Shown: one piece after another, positions 14,301 through 23,813 of the stretch | Layout: the number at the start of each line of letters is the position of its first letter | Position numbering within the stretch: position 1 is the first letter of the stretch | DNA from: Eremophila alpestris peregrina | Taxonomy: Eukaryota > Chordata > Aves > Passeriformes > Alaudidae | Length of the DNA stretch: 64,000 nucleotides | Assembly (NCBI GenBank): GCA_009792885.1 | Contig: WMCF01000018.1 | Location: 11,666,692-11,730,691 of the forward strand | Reading direction: 5' to 3' | The notes under the pieces: generated by a model | Seen by the model: only the letters and a program-made list of their open reading frames with translations | Database searches by the model: none | Told to the model about the DNA's origin: nothing | Position numbers and translations under genes: made by a program

Positions 14301-17300
14301 TCCTGGCAGCCATTGGCTCAAGGCCAAGACAGAAACACTGACAGGTCTCTTTACCTGTTCCTCAGCTCTCTTGGGCAGTTTGCCAAAAAACCCCACCTAA
14401 ATCATCCTGTATTTCAGGCAGAGCACAGAGCTTCTCAGGGCTTCTTGGGATGTCATAGCCAGGCACAATGCTTGCATGTTCCTGTGCTTGGGTTCTATTT
14501 TGTTCTTTATAATTTATTATTTTATCAGTTTATTAAACCTTTTGCTTTACAAGACATACCCAAGGAGCCATCTGGTAAATTATTTTAAGCCATTTCTGGG
14601 AGGTGCAGGCACCCTCAGAGAGATTATTGAACTCTCATTGAGCTAACTCAGTCTGGCACAGTAGAGAAATTCAGCAGTGGAGGGCCTTCAGCTGAGAGAG
14701 AATCTCAAGCCCTTTGCAGCCAGAGGCTCAGCACTCTCTGGGAGAAACCAGCTTTCCAAACAAAGCCCAGTGACTTTGCATAGACCATTTTCTGTCTAGG
14801 CACAAATCCATTAGGAGGGGCTTTTCTGCACACTAATGTGCAAATCCCTGCAATTTCACTGTCAGGAGAGTTATTGCCATTTAACAAAGGAGGAGGGAGC
14901 ATGAACTCTGTGGGTCCTGCAGCCCCCTTGGGGGCACAGGCCTGTTTGGCCTCAGGGCAGTGCATAGAGGCACCATCAGTTCCCTTGGGGTACAGGAAGG
15001 CCAGACCTGAGTTCAGTATTTGGGCACCCAAAAAAAGATTTTTCAGAAGTACTTTCAGCTCCCAGGAAAACCAGAGTACTGCAGTTATCAAAGTCTTGCT
15101 GCAGGTGGAAAAATAGGGGAGTGCCTTAAGATGCTCTCAGCCTACAAGTATGACCAGGTATGAATGACATGGAACCAGGATAAATTTCTGTGTCTTAAGA
15201 GATGTCTTAAATGTTGCTAAAGAGTTTAAATCATCCTTGAGGAGATCAAGGGAGCACAGAGGAGCTGCTGGGGTCCATGTGCACTCATTCCCTGTGTGGT
15301 TTCAGTGAGGCTGCTCACAGAGACTGCTCCAGGTTTTACATCAGTGCCTTTAAAAAAAGGTATCGACAAATTGGGAAGAATACAAGGAATGTGCCTGGTG
15401 TTAGGACACCAGCGAGGCTTGATCTATTTTGGGCAGCAGACAATAAAGAGGTGATTTGATCACAGCTTCTGTGCTGCCACCTGAGGAGCTCAGACAATGA
15501 GCAGCTCTCTAATCCAAACAACAGAGGCATCCATGCCCCTGGGGATGGCAAATGGAGGGCAGATCTGGGCTGGAAAGGAGGTTTTTTAATGAGGCTAAGT
15601 AGCCAGAGAAATTATCTGAGAGGGATTTGCTGGCTTCACTGCAGGAGAAAACTCCTTCAGCATAGAAATGAAGAGGTTTATCTAAAAGATGCAGTTGCTC
15701 TAGGTAGCATAAATTCCTTGCAGGACAGTTTTTGATCCTGGGGAAGGCAGGATGGCTGTAATGGCTCCTCCTGTCTCTGTCATCTCTGCAAAAAATCCTC
15801 AGGCCTGGCAGGCTGGGAGGGTCAGAGTTTACCACTGCTCTTTGAAGCATGGAAAAGCCAATGTTTATGTCCATGAAATGCAGTTTCATGTGAACAGAAT
15901 TAGCTTGAAAAGATTCCTATTGATTTATCTGAGTGACTGAAGTTATTTATTTGTGTTGCAGTTGCCCTGAATTTCCAGACAGCAGGCACAGAAATGGATG
16001 TGTACCAGGGTCGATTCCAGGACAATGGGTTTTCTGGGTATGTCTTAAAGCCAGAATTCCTCCGGGATGAGCAAACCACATTCAATCCAAAATCCATCAC
16101 AGAAGGAACATGGGGGACAAAGAAGAAGCTGCTGCTTAAAGTAAGAATAGAAGTTGGGAAACATCTCAGTAACATCCACTTTTGGGGGGTGTGTGTAGGT
16201 TGTTCCTTCTCCTTCTGATCCTGCCTTCAGTGGTGTCCTAACCCTGATGATTTCCCAAATCTGGGGGGGTCTCTTGGGCTTGGATCCTCCAGGGATCTAC
16301 TCACATGTTTAATGTGGGGCAATAGGTTAATGACAACGTTTGCTGTGTTTCCAGAACAGTGCAGGCAGATGTGCCATCAGCAGCCACCTCTGGTGCTCCC
16401 AAGTACCAGCTGAGCACTGTGGGGACAGTCAGAAAAGCTGCCTGTCCCAAAGCCAGCTGGCTGGGCTGCAGCAAGGCTCCTTAGGTGCTTTAGCTCATGA
16501 CATTCTTCCTCTGAAGGATGTCAGAGCACCAGCTCTGAAAGGGCAGCACCAGCCTCCCACAGCAGATCCTGCACTCCTGAAGAAGGAGAGGGAATCTTCC
16601 AAGGAGCCCCCTCTCCCAGTGATGTCCTGACCTCTTCCCCTGTTTCCTCCACAGATAATCTCTGGTCAGCAGCTGCCAAAGGTGAACAAAAGCAAAAACT
16701 CCATTGTGGATCCCAAGGTAACCATCGAGATCCACGGTGTCCAGCAGGACAACAACAAGAAGCAGACCAAAGTCATTGAAAACAATGGTGAGGGGCTTTC
16801 CTCCAAGCTCTACTCCCATGAGCAAGACCCTTTTCTGTTCCCTGGCAACTCTGCTGCCCTGTGGGCAAACCTGCCCAGGGCACCCAGTCCTGCCCACACT
16901 AGGCAGATACATGAGGTGTTGTTCTGTTGTTTGGAGACAGAAATTCCCTGTAAAACAACATCAGCCACGTGAGTTGTTTGAGACTGGCTGCCAGATTTGC
17001 AGAGCTAGAGCTTTGGAAGTGCTCTTTCCCTCCATGCAGTTGGCTTTTACCTGGAGTGGAGGGGTTCTCACCAGGCTCTTCCCAGAGGAAGTTTCTGGTG
17101 GGGCTGATTGTACCCCAAAAGTGTCACAAACTCAAAAAAGATTTATGTTGCAAGGGACTTCAGAGGTGTCTGTTCCAGCCTCTGCCTAAAGCAGGGCCAT
17201 ACAAAGTTTACTCAAGCTGCTCAGGGCATTGCCCAGAGAAATTCTGAATATCTCAGAAGTTGGAGGACCATTTCTTATCAGCCAGACATGGCTGTGACTT

Positions 17301-19073
17301 CCCTCTGTGCACAGAGGGTTTGAATATTATGGCATTCTGCACAAACACACTCTGCTTTTCTGTGTGGAGTAAGAGCCAAGCACTGGAGAGCTGGTGCATA
17401 TTTTCCTGTCTGCTAACAATGTTCCCCTTTTCCTCTTTCCTGTTTGAGTAAATCTGGCCTGGCTCCTAAAGCTCGTGGCCATTTCCGTCACCTACAATAA
17501 TTTTTACGGCCTGTCAAGTGAAAGTTGTGTAGGGAACATTCCAGACCTGCCAGGCCTGTTCCTCAGGGCTGCTGAGCACTCCCAGCCCCATGGCCAGCCC
17601 TTCTCTAGCTGGAACAACACTGGAATGATGCTGGAATGGTAAGTGCTGCCTTGTGGAAAGCAAATCAAACAATGAAGATGCCACAGCCCCATCTCAGCAC
17701 CTCCAGGGCCAGATGAAAGATCCCTGTCTCCTGCTGAATCCCTCACAAACCCTGCATGACCAGCAGGCTCCAGGAGACATTTTTCTGTCCTTGGTCTCTG
17801 CTGTGCACAGGCAGCAGGGTTTCCAACAGGATGTGCTCTCCTGTTTGCTTCTGGGGAGTGTTTTATTGACACTGCACCTGCCATGGCCTGGAGAGAGGTC
17901 TGAGCCTGCTCTACATTTCATGTTTTTAGTCTGAGTTTTGTTTGCTTTGTGATTCTGGACCACATGACCCTTATCCAGACTTGATGATGCTTTTTGTAAT
18001 CAGACACTCCTCATTAACTTTTCCTGCAGACAGGGAAATTGGGGCACAGAGTGGTGCTTAGATGGATTTATCTCAAGCGGTTGGAGAGGCTTAAGGCCTC
18101 AGAAGGCTGTCTCAACACAAAAGCACAGCTTTCCTCTCTTCCCTCCCCTGGTTTTGAGCTATAAAAGTTTGCATCTGGTCCCATGGCAACCAAAGACATC
18201 CACGTACCATCCAGCAAGAGCCTGTGGAGCAGAGCTGAGTTCCTCCCCTCTCGTGCTCCTCATTCCTTTCCAGGACTAAGGTCTGCAGTGAACAGCCCAA
18301 GCTGAAGGATTTATTAATTCCAGGTAGCAAATCACGGTATCAAAGCTGGGAACAAGGCTCGTGGCTCCTCCTGAGAGCCTTGGTCTAGGTCAGATTAGGT
18401 TGACAGTCAGAAAAAGTCTCCATCCCTTTGCAAACACCTCACATCACCATTCTTACTGCTGCCATCTCTGACCTCCATCCTTGTCTGTGTCACCCAGGCT
18501 TTAACCCAAACTGGAATGAAGAGTTTGCATTTGACATAGAGATCCCTGCACTTGCCCTGGTCCGGTTTGTGGTGGAAGACTTCGACATGTCCACCAAGAA
18601 CGACTTCATCGGGCAGTACACCCTTCCCTTCACGAGTCTGAAGCAAGGTGAGGCCCTGCTCCCTGCCCCTCACAGCCACTGAGCCCTTTGGGAAGCCCCA
18701 GTGTCCTGGATGAGTGGTGCAGATCCATCACAGCTCGGGTCAGAGTGGATTTTTTTGGGCAGCTGTTAACATTGTCCCCCATGTCACCAGAGGCTTTGGG
18801 CAGGTTATGTTGCCCACACTCAGAGCTGTGCCTCTGGGACCTGCCTGTTCAGGATCCTGTGGGAAACTGGGAACAAAATGCTCTGAGACAGGGAGATGTT
18901 TGTGCAGGGTCTTGGCAAACACTGGCAAACACTTTTCCAACTGGACTAAAGGCCATTTTCCATCTGTGCCTCTGCTTCCAGGTTATCGCCACATCCATCT
19001 CCTGACCAAGAATGGAGACCCGTACTCCTCCTCCACCCTCTTTGTCTACATCAACATCCAGGACTGTGATTAG
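2082..19073 (+). CDS. PLCD1: Phospholipase C delta 1, 3' eleven coding exons (partial gene)
   Basis: Joining eleven exons (2082-2310, 3390-3591, 5486-5630, 6591-6740, 12340-12501, 13574-13730, 14017-14133, 15962-16140, 16655-16787, 18498-18647, 18982-19073) gives 1716 bases, 571 residues plus TAG, with no frame break. The enzyme cleaves PIP2 to IP3 and diacylglycerol at the membrane. Domains in order: end of the EF-hands (1-75), catalytic X box (about 80-240), acidic X/Y linker (about 260-296), Y box (about 300-425) and C2 (about 445-571). Catalytic and Ca2+ residues known from rat PLC-delta1 are all found at a constant offset of 187: H124, N125, E154, D156, H169, E203, S335, R362, Y364, and C2 aspartates D466, D519, D521. 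About 187 residues (PH domain, EF-hand 1) must therefore be encoded left of the window. PLCD4 fits less well (KNSIVDPK, DSSNYSPV), and the VILL neighbour supports PLCD1. Confidence 0.97.
2311..3389 (+). other. PLCD1 intron
   Basis: Nothing beyond a short GGAGA-rich purine run near 2475-2505. Confidence 0.6.
3390..3591 (+). CDS. PLCD1: PLCD1 exon: start of catalytic X box
   Basis: Acceptor CCTGGCAG, donor AG|GTAAAG. It encodes MTKDGFLMYLLS and HYLVSSSHNTYL; the His-Asn pair (124/125 of the partial protein) corresponds to catalytic His311 and Ca2+ ligand Asn312 of rat PLC-delta1. Confidence 0.96.
4087..4132 (+). repeat. A-rich / GAAA tract
   Basis: Purine-only run of A interrupted by G, ending in GAAA repeats; intronic in PLCD1. 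Confidence 0.85.
4559..4727 (+). mobile_element. CR1 LINE 3' fragment
   Basis: Carries the CR1 3' end: GGAACAGCTTTCCCAGAGATG, CCATCCCTGGAAGTGTTCAAGG and the terminal CCAACCCAAACCATTCTGTGATTCT. Sense to PLCD1, in an intron. Confidence 0.9.
5486..5630 (+). CDS. PLCD1: PLCD1 exon: X box core
   Basis: Acceptor TTTCCAG, donor AAA|GTAAGG. It encodes GCRCVELDCWDG and YHGYTLTSKILF, which carry the Ca2+ ligands E154 and D156 and the second catalytic histidine H169. Confidence 0.96.
5631..6590 (+). other. PLCD1 intron
   Basis: No recognisable feature. Confidence 0.6.
6591..6740 (+). CDS. PLCD1: PLCD1 exon: end of X box
   Basis: Acceptor TTGTTCCAG, donor GAG|GTAAGC. It encodes TSPYPVIISLENHCS, with E203 matching the Ca2+ ligand Glu390 of the rat enzyme, and ends QFPSPE. 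Exactly 50 codons in phase 0. Confidence 0.96.
6741..12339 (+). other. PLCD1 intron, largest (5.6 kb)
   Basis: Contains the 12 bp repeat at 7194, a possible conserved block at 8370-8530 and a TAATTACC inverted repeat at 10521-10540. The stretch 8700-9970 is low in CpG and may be an old decayed transposon, but I cannot name it. Confidence 0.5.
7194..7253 (+). repeat. 12 bp pyrimidine repeat, 5 copies
   Basis: Five units of CTTTCTGCCTTT with two single-unit variants, polypyrimidine on the + strand, inside the 5.6 kb PLCD1 intron. Confidence 0.9.
12340..12501 (+). CDS. PLCD1: PLCD1 exon: acidic X/Y linker
   Basis: Acceptor CTTGTGCAG, donor AAG|GTAAGT. It begins QLKGKILVKGKKL and then runs into an acidic stretch (SDEDEAAEIEDE). 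In PLC enzymes this linker covers the active site and is autoinhibitory. Here it is 54 codons and follows the largest intron of the gene, about 5.6 kb. Confidence 0.95.
12502..13573 (+). other. PLCD1 intron
   Basis: No recognisable feature apart from a short GGGAGGGAGGGA run near 12968. Confidence 0.6.
13574..13730 (+). CDS. PLCD1: PLCD1 exon: start of Y box
   Basis: Acceptor GTTTTTAG, donor TCTG|GTACGT. It encodes LSDTVVYCKSVHF and FYEMSSFSESKA. S335 corresponds to the substrate-phosphate contact Ser522 of rat PLC-delta1. Confidence 0.95.
14017..14133 (+). CDS. PLCD1: PLCD1 exon: Y box core
   Basis: Acceptor TTCTCTGCAG, donor ATTG|GTGGGT. It encodes HLSRIYPAGWRTDSSNYSP, containing R362 and Y364 (rat Arg549 and Tyr551, substrate binding). 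A sense-oriented LTR begins only 65 bp after this exon. Confidence 0.95.
14199..14676 (+). mobile_element. Solo LTR, copy 1 (class II-type ERV), in PLCD1 intron
   Basis: The element starts TGTAGTAGTG and ends CA. It is flanked by an exact 6 bp target duplication GTGGAG (14193-14198 and 14677-14682), which fits class II (ERVK/alpha-beta) integration. It has a U3-like part, an ATTAAA signal at 14532-14537 and a trailing U5-like part. It shares nearly its whole length with the copies at 42001 and 42895, and lies in the same sense as PLCD1. No internal viral gene is present. Confidence 0.85.
14683..15961 (+). other. PLCD1 intron after the LTR
   Basis: The remainder of the intron that holds LTR copy 1. 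Nothing recognised. Confidence 0.55.
15962..16140 (+). CDS. PLCD1: PLCD1 exon: end of Y box
   Basis: Acceptor GTGTTGCAG, donor AAA|GTAAGA. It encodes VALNFQTAGTEMDVYQGRF and GYVLKPEFLRD, the conserved end of the catalytic barrel, and the start of the short linker to C2. Confidence 0.95.
16141..16654 (+). other. PLCD1 intron
   Basis: No recognisable feature. Confidence 0.6.
16655..16787 (+). CDS. PLCD1: PLCD1 exon: first part of C2 domain
   Basis: Acceptor CCTCCACAG, donor AATG|GTGAGG. It encodes IISGQQLPKVNKSKNSIVDPK; D466 corresponds to C2 Ca2+ ligand Asp653 of rat PLC-delta1. Confidence 0.95.
16788..18497 (+). other. PLCD1 intron
   Basis: Holds a CpG-bearing block near 17470-17530 and a TATAAAAG followed by CCATGGCAACC (X-box half-site-like) at 18161-18192. 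Otherwise nothing. Confidence 0.5.
18498..18647 (+). CDS. PLCD1: PLCD1 exon: C2 domain core
   Basis: Acceptor TGTCACCCAG, donor CAAG|GTGAGG. It encodes GFNPNWNEEFAFDIEIP and VEDFDMSTKNDFIGQYTLP. D519 and D521 are in register with the rat C2 Ca2+ ligands Asp706 and Asp708. Confidence 0.96.
18982..19073 (+). CDS. PLCD1: PLCD1 terminal coding exon
   Basis: Acceptor CTTCCAG. It encodes GYRHIHLLTKNGD and the last C2 strand, then ends IQDCD followed by TAG at 19071-19073. The tail is two residues longer than the usual ...QD end. Confidence 0.95.
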
Positions 19074-19650
19074 CAGCCTGGCTCCTCCAGAACTCAGTGA
19101 GCCTCCTTACAGACCTGGAAGGAATTCAGTGTGTGAACCCTGCCAGTGCCAGGGGCAGTCCCCAGCACCTTCCCTGGAGCAGCACTCCATAGGAACCCTG
19201 ATGTGAAGCAGCCATCAACCTTCTCCCTGCTGCGTGCTGGAAACATCCCAATGCTGCTGCTGAGACCAGTCCTTTTGTACCTGTTCAACCCATCCAGCTG
19301 TGGTTTTAGTTCACTTGATTTCGATTTTTTAAAAATGTTGCTTTTAGCGAGAGGATAGGGACTCCTTTTTTAGTGAAGTGCAGCTCTTGGGTTGGGCTCG
19401 GTCAGGCATCTGGGCAAAGCACCCAACATCTGTGCAGGGAAAAGTCTCCCTCAGCACTGCAATCAGTGGCCAGGTGCCAGGTGACTTCTTGCAGGTGTCA
19501 GCCATCTTTCACCATGTGAATCCTGAACGGGGACACGACTCCCCTCCTTTCTGTTACAGATTCAAAAGGAGAAAGCTGCACTACAAAGCCCCGTGTTATG
19601 TAACCCGAGTTTCCTTTTGTGTCGTAATAAAAAATACATGAGCACTACTC
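19074..19650 (+). other. PLCD1: PLCD1 3' UTR
   Basis: Untranslated sequence from the stop codon to just after the first canonical poly(A) hexamer at 19626. The end point is inferred from the hexamer and a following GT-rich stretch; the exact cleavage site cannot be read from the sequence. Confidence 0.7.
19626..19631 (+). terminator. PLCD1 poly(A) signal AATAAA
   Basis: This is the first AATAAA after the stop codon, about 550 bp downstream. A GT-rich element (CTGCCTGTGTGCCTGG) follows about 25 bp later, as expected of a cleavage site. Confidence 0.75.
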
Positions 19651-20067
19651 TGCCTGTGTGCCTGGCTCCCAGCCAGGCCACTTTGCATTCAAAGCCTGGC
19701 TGTCATCCTGTGAAGGAGAAAGAGGCTGCTGAACAGCAGATTTCCCTCTGACCCAAAGTGAAACCCACTCAAAGGGACCTCAGAGAAGGTCTTTTGCCAA
19801 AGACAGTGGAAACATCCTCAACTGCCAGCAGGGCTTTTTTTTTTTTTTTCTCCCCTCCTGTTTAATACAGCAAAACTTTGTTTATGTTTTTACAGAAAAA
19901 TGTCATTTTTTAACAGAGAGGAAGTAGATGTTGTAAGTGCTAGCAGGTCCCAGTTGCACTGTAGAGGTAACCCATCATGAGAATGTTTTGAAAACAACAC
20001 AGTATTTATGGCAGCAAGTGATTTGTCTTCAAGTAGAACTACAGAGTTAAGGGAATATTGTTGTTGA

Positions 20068-20073
20068 AATAAA
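20068..20073 (+). terminator. Possible distal PLCD1 poly(A) signal
   Basis: A second AATAAA lies in AT-rich sequence 440 bp beyond the first. If used, it would extend the 3' UTR to about 1 kb. Use is not shown by the sequence. Confidence 0.35.
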
Positions 20074-20879
20074 ATAATATATATTTTGAAGTGCCAGCTG
20101 TGTTACTAACAGTATGTTAGACTATTAAAAGTTTAAAAAATTCTGGGAGCGTTCAATTATTTGTCACTATTTGCCTCTTTGTCCTGCTTGAATGCAATAT
20201 ATTTTAATTTGGAGACAGACCTGCTTAATTTCTTAAATTTTCAGGCTTCCTGGGGGTTCTGATCCCTGGTGGTGAAGATGAGGGGCTGATACCAAAGATG
20301 TTAATGTCCTTTTAAACATACGCTGGCCATCTTATGTTTTTAGTCCAAAATAGCCTGGATTTAGTGATTCTTAATGCCAATGAAAAGCTGGGTTTCTTTT
20401 AGCCCACCCTGGAATTTGTTACGCTGCAGTAAACATTGCTGCACACATTGATTTTTCCTCTTGACCACAAGACTGTGTGATATTGTAAACCATTGCCAGA
20501 TTAAATGTGAATTAAACCCACACCTCAAAGGCTGGTACTGCATTAACAACCAGCCAGGTGGAAGAGCTCAGGAGTGGCCATCAAGGCAGAGCAGGGGGCT
20601 CTGCACTGACACAGACTCTCCCAGGTCACCTTTGGGATGGGGCAGGTTGTTGGAGACACATTGGAAGGCCAAGGATGGAAATGGAATATCCATCTTTGAC
20701 TCCCACCCAGGGGCAGCCTGAGTCTGGTCCCTGCTCCCAGTGTGCTCTCAGCACTTTGTTTTAGGTGAAAAATGAAAAGCATAGGGGGAGGGGGTAAGAA
20801 GTGCTCCTGTCCGCTCTTGTACCAGCACCAGCTCTTGTGGGGCAAGTCAGAAAAAAATTGTTCCCTGTGAGAGCAGTGA

Positions 20880-21063
20880 GGTGAGGCACTGGAAGAGGTT
20901 TCCCAGAGAAGTTGTGGATGCCCCATCTCTGGGATTGTTCAATGCCACTTTGGCTGGGGCTCTGAGCAGCCTGGGACAGTGGGAGGTGTCCCTGTCCACG
21001 GCAGGGGATTGGAGCTGGATGGTCTCTAAGGTCCCTCCCAATGCAAACCATTCTGTGATTCTG
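20880..21063 (+). mobile_element. CR1 LINE 3' fragment
   Basis: Same 3' end as the copy at 4559, with TTTCCCAGAGAAGTTGTGGATG and AACCATTCTGTGATTCT. It lies between the PLCD1 and VILL 3' ends. Confidence 0.9.
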
Positions 21064-22585
21064 TTCCTGTGTGAAGTCACATCAGCTCTCTGGGTTGGCT
21101 GTGAAATGATTGCTTGTATTTTAGATTTCAGCTGGATTATTGATCTAAACTCTCACCTGCCTGTTGTGGCCAGCACTAGAGAAGTGGAGGGCCAGGTGGC
21201 CAGAATCAGGGTGGGCTTGGATGGATTGCACAGAGAGGCTGGGTTTTCCTCTGCCTGTTTTGCACTTAAAGGTAGCCAAGATCCACGGGAAGAAAAAACA
21301 TCCCTTCTCAGGTAGGAACAGCTGGGGAAAGCTGCTATAGCCAGGTGGGAAAGGAGCTGAGATGGAGAAGGAGTGGGCAGAGCATGATGACAATGCTGCA
21401 AAGTCTCCTCTCTCCACAAAGGAAGGGACATGGTCCATGTTGTTATCAAGTGAATTAATCTCTGGAAAGATTAGGAAGTGCTGGAGCCCCACTGGAGGGA
21501 AGAGCTCTGGGGAAAAGAGCAGCAGAAACAGGACATGGCCACTGATACCACAGCAAAAGGCACCGAAGGGAGGAGGTGGGAAGTAAAAGCAGCTCTCCCA
21601 TGAGAAGAGTGCAGCAGCAGTTTCCATCAGGCCCAGGCATCAGAAGGCTCCATGGTCTGTGAAATCCCAGGCTGGTTCCTGAGTGCTCCACTCGTGTTGG
21701 TGAGCGTGGTGGCCCCAGGAATTAAAGCAATTGGCAGCAAATTGGCCTAATCTCTACAATCTGTGTTTTGGCTGGTCTCCATTTGATTGTGTGAAGCACA
21801 TTAGGCCCACAGGTAGGTGGCATTCCTGCATCTTACTGAGGAGCACACGCAATTCATTAATTTGGGAGCTGGCAGCAGCACTCCTCAGCGAGGCAAGGCA
21901 AACATTGCTGATTCCAGCAGTGCCAACAGAGGTTGAAACATGGGGAATGTGCACTGATTGCATCTCTGGTGAACACAATAGGAGCAGTCACACAGGTAAT
22001 TCAGATGATTGGTGTCTGTGCTTGATGCTTAGCTTACTCTGCACAGGGTGTTCCAGGGGGTTTTGGGCTGGACCCTCAAGCAGAAATGGGATGAAGTGGT
22101 GGTAGGAACAGGGACACAAATAAACCCCAACCTATTGTTAACTACCAATTCTTAAACACACAGTTCTGTCCAGAAGACTCCATCACCTGAAGGTCCCTGC
22201 TGCAGCCCAGCCAGATGGTGACACTTCAGCAAAATGATGTGGTCCTGGATGTTGAGTGAGAGCTCTGTGGCCCTCAATCCATGCCCACATCCCTGCAGCA
22301 GGGCTGGGCAGCCAGGCCAACTGCTGAACTGCCAGGTACTGCTGAACTGGCAATGGGGGCTTCAGGAGCAGGCTACATGGGCATGGAGGGACAAATGGCC
22401 CAAGCTACGTGGAGTTTGGGAACAGAAGGGGCCCCACTTCCTCAGTTGCTTCTTTTCAAAAATATCCAAAAATTCCACTGATGACCAGGTGTTTGAAGGC
22501 TCTGTGGCCCTGCAGAGCTTTTATCTGCTGCCATCCTACCCCACATGCTGATCAAGGACACTAACAGTGCTGCTGCTGCTGGATG

Positions 22586-22591
22586 TTTATT
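22586..22591 (-). terminator. Candidate VILL poly(A) signal
   Basis: TTTATT on the + strand is AATAAA on the VILL strand. It is the nearest canonical hexamer I found downstream of the stop and implies a 3' UTR of about 1.1 kb. Confidence 0.45.
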
Positions 22592-23699
22592 TGGAATCAC
22601 TGATCAGGTTGGAAATGGAGTAAAGCTGCAAACCCACATTGTCTGAGGTTTTAAGGCGGTGTTTCTTCCTTTAGGTTGCAGTTTTATCCCATAATCACTG
22701 ATTGCTCACATTTCCCACTGCCCTCCCCAGTCAGGCTGATCCCACAGTGTGGGACCAGCACTCTCAGCCCCACGGACATCACAGGGATGGAGCCCTGATA
22801 AAAGCCTCAGTAGGACACCCTCTGCCTCAGGTCATACCCAAACCCCTCCTGCCTTCCTCAAGCCCCTGCTCTGTGGGCAGGTGGACTCTGGCATTCACCT
22901 GGCCATGCTCAGGGAGGCCAGGTGAGATTGCAGATGCTGTCTGAATGAGGGAAAAAAAGTAGACAGAGTCTTGTCTGGCAGTCAAAAATCAACATTTGTG
23001 TCTAGCCTTAAGTGTCATCATCATCCTCTTGAAACAGATCAGCTAATAAATAAGCTCATAATAAGTGTTTTTTTCCCCTAAACCAGGTTTTCATGTGTTT
23101 TACCTGCCCTGGGCTATGCATGTTAATCTGATTCTTGCTGTTCTTTGGTGAGTAGTTTTTCTACAAGGTGAGAAGGGGCAGAACTATCTGCTGTCACTCC
23201 ACAGACTGCCCCATCGGGCATCTGGCTACTCCATTGTCTTTTTCCTGATCTCAAGGCTCCCCCTCCATCCTCTTAGGGCTTCCCCCTCCTCTCCCCACCC
23301 AGAATTTACGCAGCAGCTGCAAATGGCCTTTGTCTTGACTAACTTTAAACTTCTACAAATGAAAGAAGATCGTGGCCTTGTGCACGTGGCAATTTGCAGG
23401 AGGGAGACGAAAGATGAGGCTAGAATGCAGTTGTGTGGCACACACTTGTCTTCATGGCTATCAGCAAAAAGGTGTCAGAGAGAGGCAAAAACATCCTGGC
23501 AAGCTGTTCCTGAAGAAAGGTTTTGCCTCCTGGGGTTCTGGGTTTGCAGGGAGAAAGGAGCCATCCGCTGAACAGTGGCTGCTGGAATAACTGCATTGGA
23601 TTGGGGTGCTGGGTTGGGATCATTGAGCCTGCACTTCTTTCCTGCAGCTCCTAAGGGAGCAGGGGTTGGTCCCAGAGTCACCAGATGTCCCCTTCAGTC

Positions 23700-23813
23700 T
23701 CAGAAGAGTCCAAATTGTTTCTTCTCGTTCTGCTGCTTCCATTTGGGCATCTGGTAGAACTCGTCCTTGGACTTCCCAAAGATATCGTGGAAATCAGCAT
23801 CGGAGAGATAGCA
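23700..23813 (-). CDS. VILL: VILL coding exon 19 (headpiece, stop)
   Basis: Acceptor CTCACTGCAG. It encodes the C-terminal headpiece subdomain: YLSDADFHDIFGKSKDEF, MPKWKQQ and a final basic KKQFGLF, then TGA (23702-23700). The three core Phe, the cap Trp and the terminal KK that contact F-actin in villin are present. Confidence 0.97.
   Translation of the reverse strand, partial: CYLSDADFHDIFGKSKDEFYQMPKWKQQNEKKQFGLF

Larger units (their letters stand above)
19651..23699. other. Region between the PLCD1 and VILL stop codons
   Basis: The part next to 23700 is VILL 3' UTR (- strand, to about 22570). It also holds a poly(T) run near 19838, a second AATAAA at 20068 and a CR1 copy at 20880. No coding exon seen. 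Confidence 0.6.
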
